A stretch of DNA of 12,718 bases from an uncultured Eubacteriales bacterium. GTDB taxonomy: Bacteria; Bacillota; Clostridia; Oscillospirales; Acutalibacteraceae. Location: positions 1 through 12,718 of the forward strand of contig ONIF01000104.1 in NCBI GenBank assembly GCA_900317795.1. Reading direction: 5' to 3'. How positions within the stretch are numbered: position 1 is the stretch's first letter; every line of letters begins with the position of its first letter. The translations under genes and the position numbers were made by a program. Below, in pieces: positions 1 through 6,503 of this stretch. The notes under the pieces were generated by a model. That model was not told the origin of the DNA, made no database searches, and saw only the letters and a program-made list of their open reading frames with translations.

Positions 1-405
1 GTAATCGGTATTGGTCGTTTCAGCGGTGAACTTCAAGTAAATTGTGTGGTTCTCCCCCGTGAGATGAAAGCCTCCATCACCAACCGCAGAAAAGCAGGCA
101 ATAATGCAAAAGCAACCCTTTCGGGTGAATGGTATCTCCCCAAAAATGCAACCAATATTCAAGCAGGCATTGCAAGGCTTTCCACAGATGATACAGCTGT
201 TACAAATTATGATGTCTATAAAAACGGAGTTAAAAAAGCCTCCGCTCTCAAAACGACAAGCGGAAAATATTCTTTCTCCCTTTTGATGAACAGCACTCAC
301 GCAAATCAAAATCTCTATACAGTCACCTATGTGACCTATGAAATTGACGGTGTTCCGTTTGTAAGCATATCGAAGGCATTTACCGGCTACCCCAATCCCG
401 CATAA
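1..405 (+). CDS. C-terminal end of an unrecognised, probably cell-surface protein (5' end outside window)
   Basis: The frame is open from the first base and ends at TAA 403-405, so 134 C-terminal residues are visible. An internal ATG at 46 has no ribosome binding site and is unlikely to be the start. The segment is rich in Thr, Ser, Asn, Val and Tyr with alternating hydrophobic residues, for example the stretches ending YTVTYVTYEIDG and KYSFSLLMNS. This suggests a beta-sandwich (Ig-like) module of an exported or surface protein. No sorting signal, dockerin, transmembrane segment or catalytic motif is seen, and I do not recognise the family. The gene ends just before a strong terminator, so it is the last gene of its transcript. 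That it is coding is fairly sure; that it is a surface protein is inference from composition. Confidence 0.7.
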   Translation, partial: VIGIGRFSGELQVNCVVLPREMKASITNRRKAGNNAKATLSGEWYLPKNATNIQAGIARLSTDDTAVTNYDVYKNGVKKASALKTTSGKYSFSLLMNSTHANQNLYTVTYVTYEIDGVPFVSISKAFTGYPNPA

Positions 406-413
406 ACACATTT

Positions 414-458
414 AAAAAAAAGGGCAGAGGAAATATTTATATTCCCTCTGCCTTTTTT
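414..458 (+). terminator. Intrinsic terminator after the first gene
   Basis: GGCAGAGG (423-430) pairs perfectly with CCTCTGCC (445-452), with extra A-T pairs outside. It is followed by a run of six T. The A-run on the 5' side means it could also work on the minus strand. Confidence 0.85.
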
Positions 459-533
459 GCGTAAAACAGATTGTATGTATTGAACGTGAGTTCGATATAA
501 CTGAAAAATATTCTGACAATGATGAAATAAAGT

Positions 534-602
534 ATGTCATTCCGAACGCAGTGAGGAATCTTCAAAAGATTCTTCGTCGCTGTCGCTCCTCAGAATGACA
601 GT
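534..602. repeat. Palindromic intergenic repeat (TGTCATTC...GAATGACA)
   Basis: The ends TGTCATTC (535-542) and GAATGACA (593-600) are inverted copies. Inside lies a second inverted pair, GAATCTT / AAGATTC, around 556-572. The whole unit can fold into a long imperfect hairpin in either strand. From memory, similar palindromes are scattered between genes in many Firmicutes, but I cannot count copies here. The rest of the 456-700 gap shows no gene. A weak possible -10 (TACAAT near 643-648) lies upstream of the next operon without a convincing -35. Confidence 0.7.
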
Positions 603-700
603 ATAATAATTTTTCGTTTTCATCGAACAAATCAAAATATGATACAATACCATGTAAACATACTATACCTATATGCTATATATAATATGGAGATGATGCC

Positions 701-1918
701 ATGCTTTTGGATATAAACAATCATACTGTAAGAAACTGTCTTATACAGGCTGAGTTTGGAATTGAAAGGGAAAGTCTGCGTGTAAGTGCTGACGGAAGTC
801 TTGCACGCACACCTCACCCTTTTGAAAGCCATAAAAATATTGACCGTGATTTCTGTGAAAATCAGATTGAATTTATCAGTGATGTATTCGGTGAACCCGA
901 ACAGGTCAATCAACAGCTTTTGGAACTGCAAAGGCTTGTTAACAGCCGATTGAAAGAGAATGAAGAATATTTGTGGTGTTTTTCCAATCCACCGAAAATA
1001 AGTGGTGAAGATGAAATACCCGTTGCAAAGTACACGGGCAGTTTGCAGAATAAATCTGTATATCGTCAGTATCTTGCCCAAAAATACGGTAAAATAAAAA
1101 TGCTTTTTTCGGGAATACATTTGAATTTTTCATTCACACAGGAACTTGTAAAAACTGCTTTTGAACAGAGTGAATACAGTAATTTGACGGATTTCAAAAA
1201 TAATCTTTATTTGAAGCTTGCGGCAAGACTGACAGAATATGCATGGCTTGTTGTATATCTGACAGCGGCAAGCCCTGTTTCAGATGATACCGTTGGAACA
1301 AAAAGCAATATTTATTCTTCCATACGCTGTTCGGAAAAGGGATATTGGAATCATTTTACACCGATACTTGATTACAGCGATTTGCAGAGTTATACGGGCA
1401 GTATTCAAAAATATATCAGTGACGGAAATTTACGTTCCGTTTCGGAATTGTATTATCCCGTGAGAATAAAGCCGAGAGGGGCAAACAGTCTTGAAAATCT
1501 TGCAAAGAGCGGTATCAATCATATTGAATTGAGAGTAATAGACGTAAATCCCCTTACACCGACAGGGATTTTTACGGAAGATATGAAATTTATCCATTTA
1601 TTGATGATGTATCTTGTTTCCCTGCCCGAGCATGAATTTACAGGCATTCAGCAAATAAAGGCTGTTAATGATATAAAATCAGCGGCTGTTTTCGGAAACG
1701 GGCATATAAAATTCAGAGCCGAAAAAGTGCTTGATGATATAAAGAATTTTACATTGAAAAATTTTCCCGAATACAGCGATATTGTTGAATATCAGATGAA
1801 AAAAACACAGTCGGGAAACAGTTATGCCGAAATCATAAGCAGGCGTTTCGGCAGTGACTATATGAAAAAGGGACTGGAGCTTGCAAGGGAATATCAGAGG
1901 AGTGTGGGATATGTGTGA
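701..1918 (+). CDS. Glutamate-cysteine ligase homologue, GshA/GshF N-terminal type
   Basis: Predicted ATP-dependent ligase joining the gamma-carboxyl of glutamate to an amine, cysteine in characterised relatives; cytoplasmic. The 405 residues carry the family signatures in order: FGIERESLRV (19-28), CENQIEF (52-58, acidic residues expected to hold Mg2+/glutamate), SGIHLNFSF (137-145) and IELRVIDVNP (275-284). It is shorter than proteobacterial GshA (about 520 residues) and has no ATP-grasp half, so it is not a bifunctional GshF. The ATG at 701 follows GGAGATG. Its end overlaps the next gene by 8 bases (ATGTGTGA), so the two are probably translationally coupled. A second ligase of an unrelated subfamily lies two genes downstream and no glutathione synthetase is near, so the true acceptor may not be cysteine. 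Family assignment is firm; substrate is unknown. Confidence 0.85.
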   Translation: MLLDINNHTVRNCLIQAEFGIERESLRVSADGSLARTPHPFESHKNIDRDFCENQIEFISDVFGEPEQVNQQLLELQRLVNSRLKENEEYLWCFSNPPKISGEDEIPVAKYTGSLQNKSVYRQYLAQKYGKIKMLFSGIHLNFSFTQELVKTAFEQSEYSNLTDFKNNLYLKLAARLTEYAWLVVYLTAASPVSDDTVGTKSNIYSSIRCSEKGYWNHFTPILDYSDLQSYTGSIQKYISDGNLRSVSELYYPVRIKPRGANSLENLAKSGINHIELRVIDVNPLTPTGIFTEDMKFIHLLMMYLVSLPEHEFTGIQQIKAVNDIKSAAVFGNGHIKFRAEKVLDDIKNFTLKNFPEYSDIVEYQMKKTQSGNSYAEIISRRFGSDYMKKGLELAREYQRSVGYV

Positions 1919-2684
1919 AATATTTGGGGTATCCTCACTGAATGATGTTGAATTGAACGGCTATTTGAGAACGTTTTACAGTCACAGTCAAAATCACCCT
2001 CACGGTTGGGGACTTGCCTGCATATCCCGTGACGGTGCGTTGATTGAAAAAGAGAGTATTAGGGCATCGGACAGCAATTATTTAAAAGAGCGTCTTTCAC
2101 AGCCGATTGGAGAAAAAATACTGCTTGCACATATCCGTTATGCGACTATCGGAAACGTGGAATATAAAAATTGTCACCCGTTCACGAGCAGGGACAACAC
2201 GGGCAGGCGTTGGACACTTGTTCATAACGGTACAATTTTTGATTTTGCCCCTCTTAATCCGTATGTGAAAAAGCAGACAGGCGATACCGACAGTGAGAGA
2301 GTTTTTCTGTATTTTATGGATAAACTCAACGAGGCTCAAAATAAAAAAGGTGCAAGGCTTGCATTTGAAGAACGGTTTGAACTGTTTGATAAAATTGTAT
2401 GTGAAATGTCGGAGAATAACAAGCTGAATTTGCTTTTTTCTGACGGAAAATATCTCTATGCACATACGAACTGCAGGGGAACGCTTTATTATCTTATCAA
2501 AGATAATGCAATACTGATAGCCACCGTGCCGTTGAGTGAGGAAGAATGGCAGCCCGTACCGTTTACAAGATTGTTGGCGTATTACAAAGGGAAACTTATC
2601 AAAACGGGAACCAACCATGAAAACGAATATTTTGAAAGTGAAGAATCCATGAAAATGCTGTATCGTATTTTTGCGAATTTGTAG
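1911..2684 (+). CDS. Class II glutamine amidotransferase-like (Ntn) hydrolase, YafJ/EgtC-like
   Basis: The 257-residue product begins MCEIFGV, so Cys2 becomes the N-terminal nucleophile after Met removal. Further class II glutaminase motifs follow: HPHGWG (29-34), AHIRYAT (73-79), CHPF (88-91), LVHNGTI (103-109) and GDTDSE (124-129). These build the glutamine/gamma-glutamyl pocket. There is no synthase domain, as in YafJ and EgtC. EgtC removes a gamma-glutamyl group from an ergothioneine intermediate. The start was set at ATG 1911, not the upstream in-frame TTG at 1881, because AGAGGAG sits at the right distance and only this start exposes Cys2. It overlaps the upstream ligase by 8 bases and is 9 bases from the downstream ligase. 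I infer hydrolysis of a gamma-glutamyl amide made by one of those ligases; a plain glutaminase is the alternative. Confidence 0.88.
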   Translation: MCEIFGVSSLNDVELNGYLRTFYSHSQNHPHGWGLACISRDGALIEKESIRASDSNYLKERLSQPIGEKILLAHIRYATIGNVEYKNCHPFTSRDNTGRRWTLVHNGTIFDFAPLNPYVKKQTGDTDSERVFLYFMDKLNEAQNKKGARLAFEERFELFDKIVCEMSENNKLNLLFSDGKYLYAHTNCRGTLYYLIKDNAILIATVPLSEEEWQPVPFTRLLAYYKGKLIKTGTNHENEYFESEESMKMLYRIFANL

Positions 2685-2693
2685 GTGATATAT

Positions 2694-4073
2694 ATGAGAA
2701 AAGAAGAAGTGATGAAGCGTCTTTATGACCGCTATATCAAGCCCACCGAAAATAAAAAGAATGTTTATATCGGTGTGGAAATAGAAATGCCGATAGTAAA
2801 TCTTGAACACAAGCCGGTTGATTTTGAAATTGTTCATCGGCTTACAGGGGAGTTTCTGAAAGAATTTCACTTTACCCCGACAGGCATTGACGGACACGGT
2901 AATATTTATTCCGCCCTCAATAAAGAAAACGGTGATATTTTTTCATACGACTGTTCGTATAATAATATGGAATTTTCATTTGGAAAGGAAAGCGAACTGC
3001 ACTCCATACACGGACGTTTCCGCAGATATTATGACTTTGTGCAGGACTTTTTCAAGACATACAACTATACTCTTACGGGTATGGGAATTAACCCCAACAG
3101 GCTTGTCAACAACAATATCCCCATAGAAAACGGCAGATATAAAATGCTGTTTCACCATTTATCGTCATTTTCAAAGTATGCACAGTTGCCGATGTATTTT
3201 CACAGATACCCTCAATTTGGCATGTTTGCGAGTGCGTCACAGGTACAGCTTGATGTAACAAAAAATACATTGCCCGAAGTTATCAATATATTCAATCAAA
3301 TTGAACCGATAAAGGCGATTTTATTCAGTAATTCCGTACTTTTGGGAGAAAATGAAGATTTGCTCTGCTGTCGTGATATGCTTTGGGAAAACAGTACTCA
3401 CGGTATCAATCCGCATAACGTGGGAATGTATGACTGCGAGATAAAAACAGTTGATGATATACTGAATTATATTTCCACAACGGCAATATACTGTGTCGAG
3501 CGTGACGGAAAATATCTGAATTTCAAGCCCGTCAATATATTGAAATATTTCACTCTCGAAAAGCTTACGGGAGAATATCTTGAAGATAATGAAATACGTT
3601 CTGTGAAGTTTCAGCCGAAGCCCGAAGATATAGCTTATCTCCGCACCTTCAAATTTGAGGATTTGACATACAGAGGTACTGTTGAATTCAGAAGTGCCTG
3701 CTGTCAGCCGATTTCTGATGTAATGACGGTATCGGCATTTCATTTGGGATTGCTCAATAAAACAAGTGAGCTTGCGGAAATTATCAAAAATGACACGGTT
3801 CTTTATCATAAAGGCTATAATTCCGCTGAACTCCGCAAACAGCTTGTCAAACGTGAACTGCCTGCTTATATCGATGAAAACGGCTTATACGCCCTTGCAC
3901 AAAGTGTTCTTGATGTCTGCAAAGAGGGACTTCGGGAGAGAGGTTTCGGTGAGGAAATATATATTTCTCCGCTGTATGAACGCATTGAAAAGAGGACAAA
4001 TCCTGCCCTCTCCATGCTTGACAGATTAAACAGCGGTGTGCATATTGATGAAATAGTGAGAGAATACAGTTAA
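2694..4073 (+). CDS. Glutamate-cysteine ligase homologue, GCS2/EgtA-like family
   Basis: This 459-residue protein has the hallmarks of the second carboxylate-amine ligase family (Pfam GCS2, including plant-type GCL and actinobacterial EgtA): GVEIEMP (27-33) for metal/glutamate binding, DCSYNNMEFSF (86-96), GMGINP (129-134), SASQVQLDV (180-188) and YRGTVEFRSACCQPI (326-340). Expected reaction: ATP-dependent formation of a gamma-glutamyl amide in the cytoplasm. The start ATG 2694 is preceded by AGGTGAT at good spacing; the in-frame GTG at 2685 has no ribosome binding site. It lies 9 bases after the amidotransferase gene and ends the operon. Having both a GshA-type and a GCS2-type ligase in one operon is unusual. 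One may use cysteine and the other a different amine, or they may act in sequence. Family is firm; substrate is unknown. Confidence 0.85.
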   Translation: MRKEEVMKRLYDRYIKPTENKKNVYIGVEIEMPIVNLEHKPVDFEIVHRLTGEFLKEFHFTPTGIDGHGNIYSALNKENGDIFSYDCSYNNMEFSFGKESELHSIHGRFRRYYDFVQDFFKTYNYTLTGMGINPNRLVNNNIPIENGRYKMLFHHLSSFSKYAQLPMYFHRYPQFGMFASASQVQLDVTKNTLPEVINIFNQIEPIKAILFSNSVLLGENEDLLCCRDMLWENSTHGINPHNVGMYDCEIKTVDDILNYISTTAIYCVERDGKYLNFKPVNILKYFTLEKLTGEYLEDNEIRSVKFQPKPEDIAYLRTFKFEDLTYRGTVEFRSACCQPISDVMTVSAFHLGLLNKTSELAEIIKNDTVLYHKGYNSAELRKQLVKRELPAYIDENGLYALAQSVLDVCKEGLRERGFGEEIYISPLYERIEKRTNPALSMLDRLNSGVHIDEIVREYS

Positions 4074-4133
4074 TCAACGAGAGTTCGATAGAATGTTTAA
4101 CCTGTTGTTGTGGGAAATTCAAGTTTATTTGCT

Positions 4134-4188
4134 GTCCGGACCCCTCCGCCTCGCTACGCTCGGCACCTCCCCTGGAGGGGTCGGGGAC
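4134..4188. repeat. GC-rich palindromic intergenic repeat
   Basis: The outer arms GTCCGGACCCCTCC (4134-4147) and GGAGGGGTCGGGGAC (4174-4188) are inverted copies with one bulge. The inside (CGCCTCGCTACGCTCGGC) is itself partly self-complementary. It is far more GC-rich than its surroundings. It lies in the gap between convergent genes (4074-4326), which holds no gene. A short motif just upstream (GAGTTCGATAGAA at 4081-4093) resembles GAGTTCGATATAA at 489-501, so the two gaps share more than one dispersed element. Confidence 0.7.
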
Positions 4189-4292
4189 TTGCTGTATTTG
4201 TGCATTTTTACGAAACATTTGAAATTTGCTCATTTATAGTTAGGAATGGGGAATGAGGAGTGAAGTTGTTTTTTTCGCCAAACCGAAAAAAA

Positions 4293-4328
4293 GTGTCCGC
4301 ATGAGTTTCTTTCATGCAGACGCTTTTT
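4293..4328. terminator. Bidirectional terminator between convergent genes
   Basis: GTGTCCGCATGA (4293-4304) pairs with TCATGCAGACGC (4312-4323) with one mismatch and a 7-base loop. A T-run follows on the plus strand (4324-4328) and an A-run precedes it (4286-4292), giving a T-run on the minus strand. It serves the ligase operon from the left and the Ro60 gene from the right. The plus-strand T-run reaches the Ro60 stop codon. Confidence 0.85.
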
Positions 4329-5769
4329 ATTGCACATAGTCACAATCTTCTATCATTTTTATTAAATTGGTTGTACCGTTTTCGGCAAGGTTGATAAAGT
4401 CAAGAACTTTTTCCGACCAGCCTGCTATAATATTAGTTCTGTCGCCATGAAACTGCTGAGTGCCGTAGCCTGCCAAATCTATTGCGTGTACCCACATATT
4501 TTGATTTGACTTCTTTCTGTACTCGTCAGCCATCTGCTGAACGGTCTTTCTTGAATACCAATTTATTGAGTTACATTCATTGTCGGACAAAATAATTATC
4601 CTGTCGGCTTTTATCTTTTTATCAAGCATTTCCTTGAAGGGCAAATACATATTTGTACCGCCCCCGTACTCAATATGTTTTATCGTTTCAAGTACAGGTG
4701 TTTTGCTTGAAAAATTGAATTTTCTTATTTCCGTATCGAATGTATAGAAAAGGCTGTTGTCACAAATTTTGTTTGCGATAAGTCCGAGCAAAACGGCTAT
4801 TTCATAGTACATAACATTGGAATTTCTGCTGACAGGATAATCCATTGAACCCGATACATCAACGGCTATCACGGTTGTACCCGACAATTTCGGCATATTT
4901 TCAACAGATATTTCAAGTGCATTTTCAAGCGTGTCAAAGACTTTTGAGCCTGCAATATCGCTGACGGCTTTATATGCCGACAAATAGCGGAAAGGAAGTT
5001 GCTTTGACTTTTTCACTCTGTCGGGATTTTGGATTATATCAAGAACAGTTTGCAAGTTTGACGGCTTGGCTTGGAGGATATTTCTTAAATTCCTCAGATA
5101 TGCCATATAGCCGACTTTACCGCTTTCAATGAGATTTTCCCAAGTTTCCTTGTTGTTGCCGTTTTTGGAAAGCTCGGTTTCCCACGTCACAGGCACAGCC
5201 AAATTTCCCTCAATGCACCTTTTCCACATTTCAGACTGTTCGTTATTTTTGGGTGACGGTCTGCAAATGCAGAGTAAATCACGCATTTTAACGGATTTTT
5301 TATCGCCTTTATATTTGGCAAGTGTATATTCATCAAAATTGACAAGTACGTCATTGATACCTTTTTTAAGGCTGTTGGGGATAGGTCTTTTGCCGAAAGT
5401 ATTGATATAAAAAGCCATAATCTCCGTTACGTCATCTCCACGCACAGTCACACCTTTCACAGTATCACGCACAAAAGGCTTGCCCTCATTTTCATGTGCA
5501 AGGTATGCCGTGAGAACGTGCGACACGGAACGCATATTAAAAACACGTCTTGCAAAAATTGCCAGTTTTGAAACAAATTCAGGTTCGGCTTTAATGACAT
5601 TCACGATAGTTTTCTGCATATCTTCGGAATTGTCGCCATAGAATTTGCTTTCATTAAAGAAAGATGTAAGCACTTGTGAAACAAGTTTTTCTTTGTCAGC
5701 CATTTTGTAAGCAGGCTGACCGCAGTTGTTGACTGTTTTGATAGATTGATTTTGATTGAATTTTGACAC
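4327..5769 (-). CDS. rsr: Ro60-family RNA-binding protein (Rsr): TROVE + vWA
   Basis: Bacterial Ro60 is a ring-shaped protein that binds Y RNAs on its outer face and misfolded or structured RNAs in its pore, working with exoribonucleases. The 480-residue product has an all-helical TROVE part (about 1-290) beginning with the typical segment QNQSIKTVNNCGQPAYKM, then a vWA domain with a complete MIDAS: D304-x-S306-x-S308, T372 in GGGTNM, and D396 in ILSDNE. The start is GTG 5767-5769, with AAGGAGGG six bases upstream. The frame stays open to 6189, but that extension runs backwards through structured RNA sequence and has no supporting site. Immediately upstream on the same strand lie four Y-RNA-like units and a promoter. 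The length is slightly below that of D. radiodurans and animal homologues. No frameshift is seen. Confidence 0.95.
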   Translation of the reverse strand: MSKFNQNQSIKTVNNCGQPAYKMADKEKLVSQVLTSFFNESKFYGDNSEDMQKTIVNVIKAEPEFVSKLAIFARRVFNMRSVSHVLTAYLAHENEGKPFVRDTVKGVTVRGDDVTEIMAFYINTFGKRPIPNSLKKGINDVLVNFDEYTLAKYKGDKKSVKMRDLLCICRPSPKNNEQSEMWKRCIEGNLAVPVTWETELSKNGNNKETWENLIESGKVGYMAYLRNLRNILQAKPSNLQTVLDIIQNPDRVKKSKQLPFRYLSAYKAVSDIAGSKVFDTLENALEISVENMPKLSGTTVIAVDVSGSMDYPVSRNSNVMYYEIAVLLGLIANKICDNSLFYTFDTEIRKFNFSSKTPVLETIKHIEYGGGTNMYLPFKEMLDKKIKADRIIILSDNECNSINWYSRKTVQQMADEYRKKSNQNMWVHAIDLAGYGTQQFHGDRTNIIAGWSEKVLDFINLAENGTTNLIKMIEDCDYVQ

Positions 5770-5796
5770 TAAAAGCCCTCCTTGATAAAAATAAAA

Positions 5797-5919
5797 GGCA
5801 GAGAAATTCAAAAACGGTAAGCATAATGCTTGCTCTGCTCTGCCAAATTGAGCTATTCTCAAAAAGAGAAGTCGGACTCGAACCGACAACACGAAGAACC
5901 CGTTTTTAGCACTTCTGCC
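5797..5919 (-). ncRNA. Y RNA D (proximal to rsr), permuted tRNA-like module
   Basis: The closing stem is GGCAGA (5919-5914) with TCTGCC (5802-5797), then an internal loop, then a perfect 8-bp stem AAAAACGG / CCGTTTTT. The module inside reads as a tRNA cut at the anticodon and sealed at the acceptor. The T-arm GTCGG-TTCGAGT-CCGAC (5887-5871) comes first, then TTCTC, loop TTTTT, GAGAA (5870-5856), then U and A at tRNA positions 8 and 9. The D-arm GCTC/GAGC (5853-5837) follows, with the invariant GG in its loop. This order is that of the YrlA class of bacterial Y RNA. A T-rich tract follows the closing stem and precedes the rsr ribosome binding site. This is the cleanest of the four units. Confidence 0.85.
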
Positions 5920-5933
5920 ATTGAAAAAAATAT

Positions 5934-6045
5934 AAAGCGTGATAAAATCGAACACAGTACGCAGGATTTGAACCTGCACTCCCCTCACCATAATAGCAAA
6001 GGTTTCAGACCAATCGAAGTAACTGCATTCTGCAATACACGCTTT
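5934..6045 (-). ncRNA. Y RNA C, T-arm-only module
   Basis: The closing stem AAAGCGTG (6045-6038) with CACGCTTT (5941-5934) is perfect and is followed by a run of seven T, so it could also terminate. Above the internal loop an 11-bp stem forms, with two G-U pairs and one bulged U, between GAATGCAGTTAC and GTACTGTGTTC. Inside lie a small GGT/ACC hairpin and a canonical T-arm, GCAGG-TTCAAAT-CCTGC (5977-5961). No D-arm or sealed acceptor stem follows the T-arm, unlike the other three units. It shares TTACTTCGAT on the 5' arm with A and B, and CGATTTTATC on the 3' arm with A. It is probably a reduced or second-type Y RNA. Confidence 0.7.
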
Positions 6046-6053
6046 GATGGTAT

Positions 6054-6200
6054 AACAAACAGAGAAATTCAAAAACAGCTTAAATTCAATACTGCCGGTG
6101 TCCTGACCATTTAGACTATCTCTGAAAAGAGAGCCGGACTTGAACCGACAATTCCGGCGTGACACAATCGAAGTAACTGTTTTCTGCACTGCTGATTGTT
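6054..6200 (-). ncRNA. Y RNA B, permuted tRNA-Glu-like module
   Basis: The closing stem AACAATCAG / CTGTTTGTT (6200-6192 with 6062-6054, one mismatch) is followed by an inner stem AAAACAG / CTGTTTT. The module runs: half-stem GCCGG (6158-6154), T-arm GTCGG-TTCAAGT-CCGGC (6149-6133), TCTCT, loop TTTC, AGAGA (6132-6119), positions 8-9 UA, D-arm GTCT/GGAC (6116-6100), then half-stem CCGGC (6098-6094) that pairs with the first one. The D-arm-to-stem sequence and the CACGCCGG before the T-arm look like tRNA-Glu, so the anticodon stem seems kept while the loop is opened into the Y stem. Confidence 0.82.
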
Positions 6201-6203
6201 ATT

Positions 6204-6370
6204 GTGATAAAAACGGATAAAATCGAATACACTTTCAAAAATAACCGGCGTGTCTGCCAATTCCACCATACCGCAAGTTATTCACAAGCGGTAACAGGGC
6301 TTGAACCTGCACGGATATTCTCCACCGATCCCTCATATCGAAGTAATTGTATTCTGCAATACCGTTCACT
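6204..6370 (-). ncRNA. Y RNA A (first transcribed), permuted tRNA-Leu-like module
   Basis: It begins at the predicted transcription start. The closing stem is AACGG / CCGTT, and an inner stem GAATAC / GTATTC lies above the internal loop. The module reads: a GGAT...ATCC hairpin resembling a long variable arm (about 6330-6312), T-arm GCAGG-TTCAAGC-CCTGT (6310-6294), TACCGC, a 13-base loop, GCGGTA (6293-6269), then a D-arm GTG/CAC (6266-6250) with GGAATTGGCAG in between. The arms match what I know of class II tRNA-Leu, but in permuted order and with no CCA end. Confidence 0.82.
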
Positions 6371-6375
6371 TCACA

Positions 6376-6404
6376 ATTATATCACAGTTTATCGAAAATT
6401 TCAA
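6376..6404 (-). promoter_or_regulatory. Sigma-A-type promoter for the Y-RNA array and rsr
   Basis: On the minus strand TTGAAA (6404-6399) and TATAAT (6381-6376) are separated by exactly 17 bases. The start should fall near 6369, at the first base pairs of Y RNA A. No other convincing promoter is seen before rsr, so the four RNAs and the mRNA may share one transcript, with partial termination at the T-runs after the units. Confidence 0.8.
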
Positions 6405-6435
6405 TAGATTTTTTGAAATTGACTGATATTTTATA

Positions 6436-6464
6436 TTGAAATTTTGTTTTTCATCATGTAAAAT
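6436..6464 (+). promoter_or_regulatory. Promoter of the moxR operon
   Basis: TTGAAA (6436-6441) and TAAAAT (6459-6464) are 17 bases apart. They lie divergent from the Y-RNA promoter, with the two -35 boxes about 30 bases apart, so the two operons share a short control region. Confidence 0.65.
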
Positions 6465-6503
6465 AATTTTAAGCAGTATAAAAAATATTTTTGGAGGGGA
6501 ATT

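Noticed and set aside
632..1120. Minus-strand 162-codon frame
   Set aside because: Antisense to the first ligase gene, which carries clear family motifs.
2097..2897. Minus-strand 266-codon frame
   Set aside because: Shadow of the amidotransferase and ligase genes; Phe/His/Lys-rich composition and no start signal.
701..4073. Ergothioneine or glutathione biosynthesis operon
   Set aside because: The EgtA- and EgtC-like genes fit, but no EgtB, EgtD, EgtE or glutathione synthetase is in the window, and a second, different ligase is present; not enough to name the product.
5830..6114. Plus-strand 94-codon frame
   Set aside because: It runs antisense to the Y-RNA units, its composition is not protein-like, and it lacks a ribosome binding site.
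5770..6189. N-terminal extension of the Ro60 frame to 620 residues
   Set aside because: The extension translates structured Y-RNA sequence, has no ribosome binding site, and the GTG at 5769 has a perfect one and matches the usual Ro60 N-terminus.
5870..6310. A cluster of ordinary or decayed tRNA genes
   Set aside because: T-arms match tRNA, but the D-arm comes after the T-arm, the acceptor strands are joined by a short loop and there is no CCA or anticodon loop. The stems pair well, so it is not random decay.
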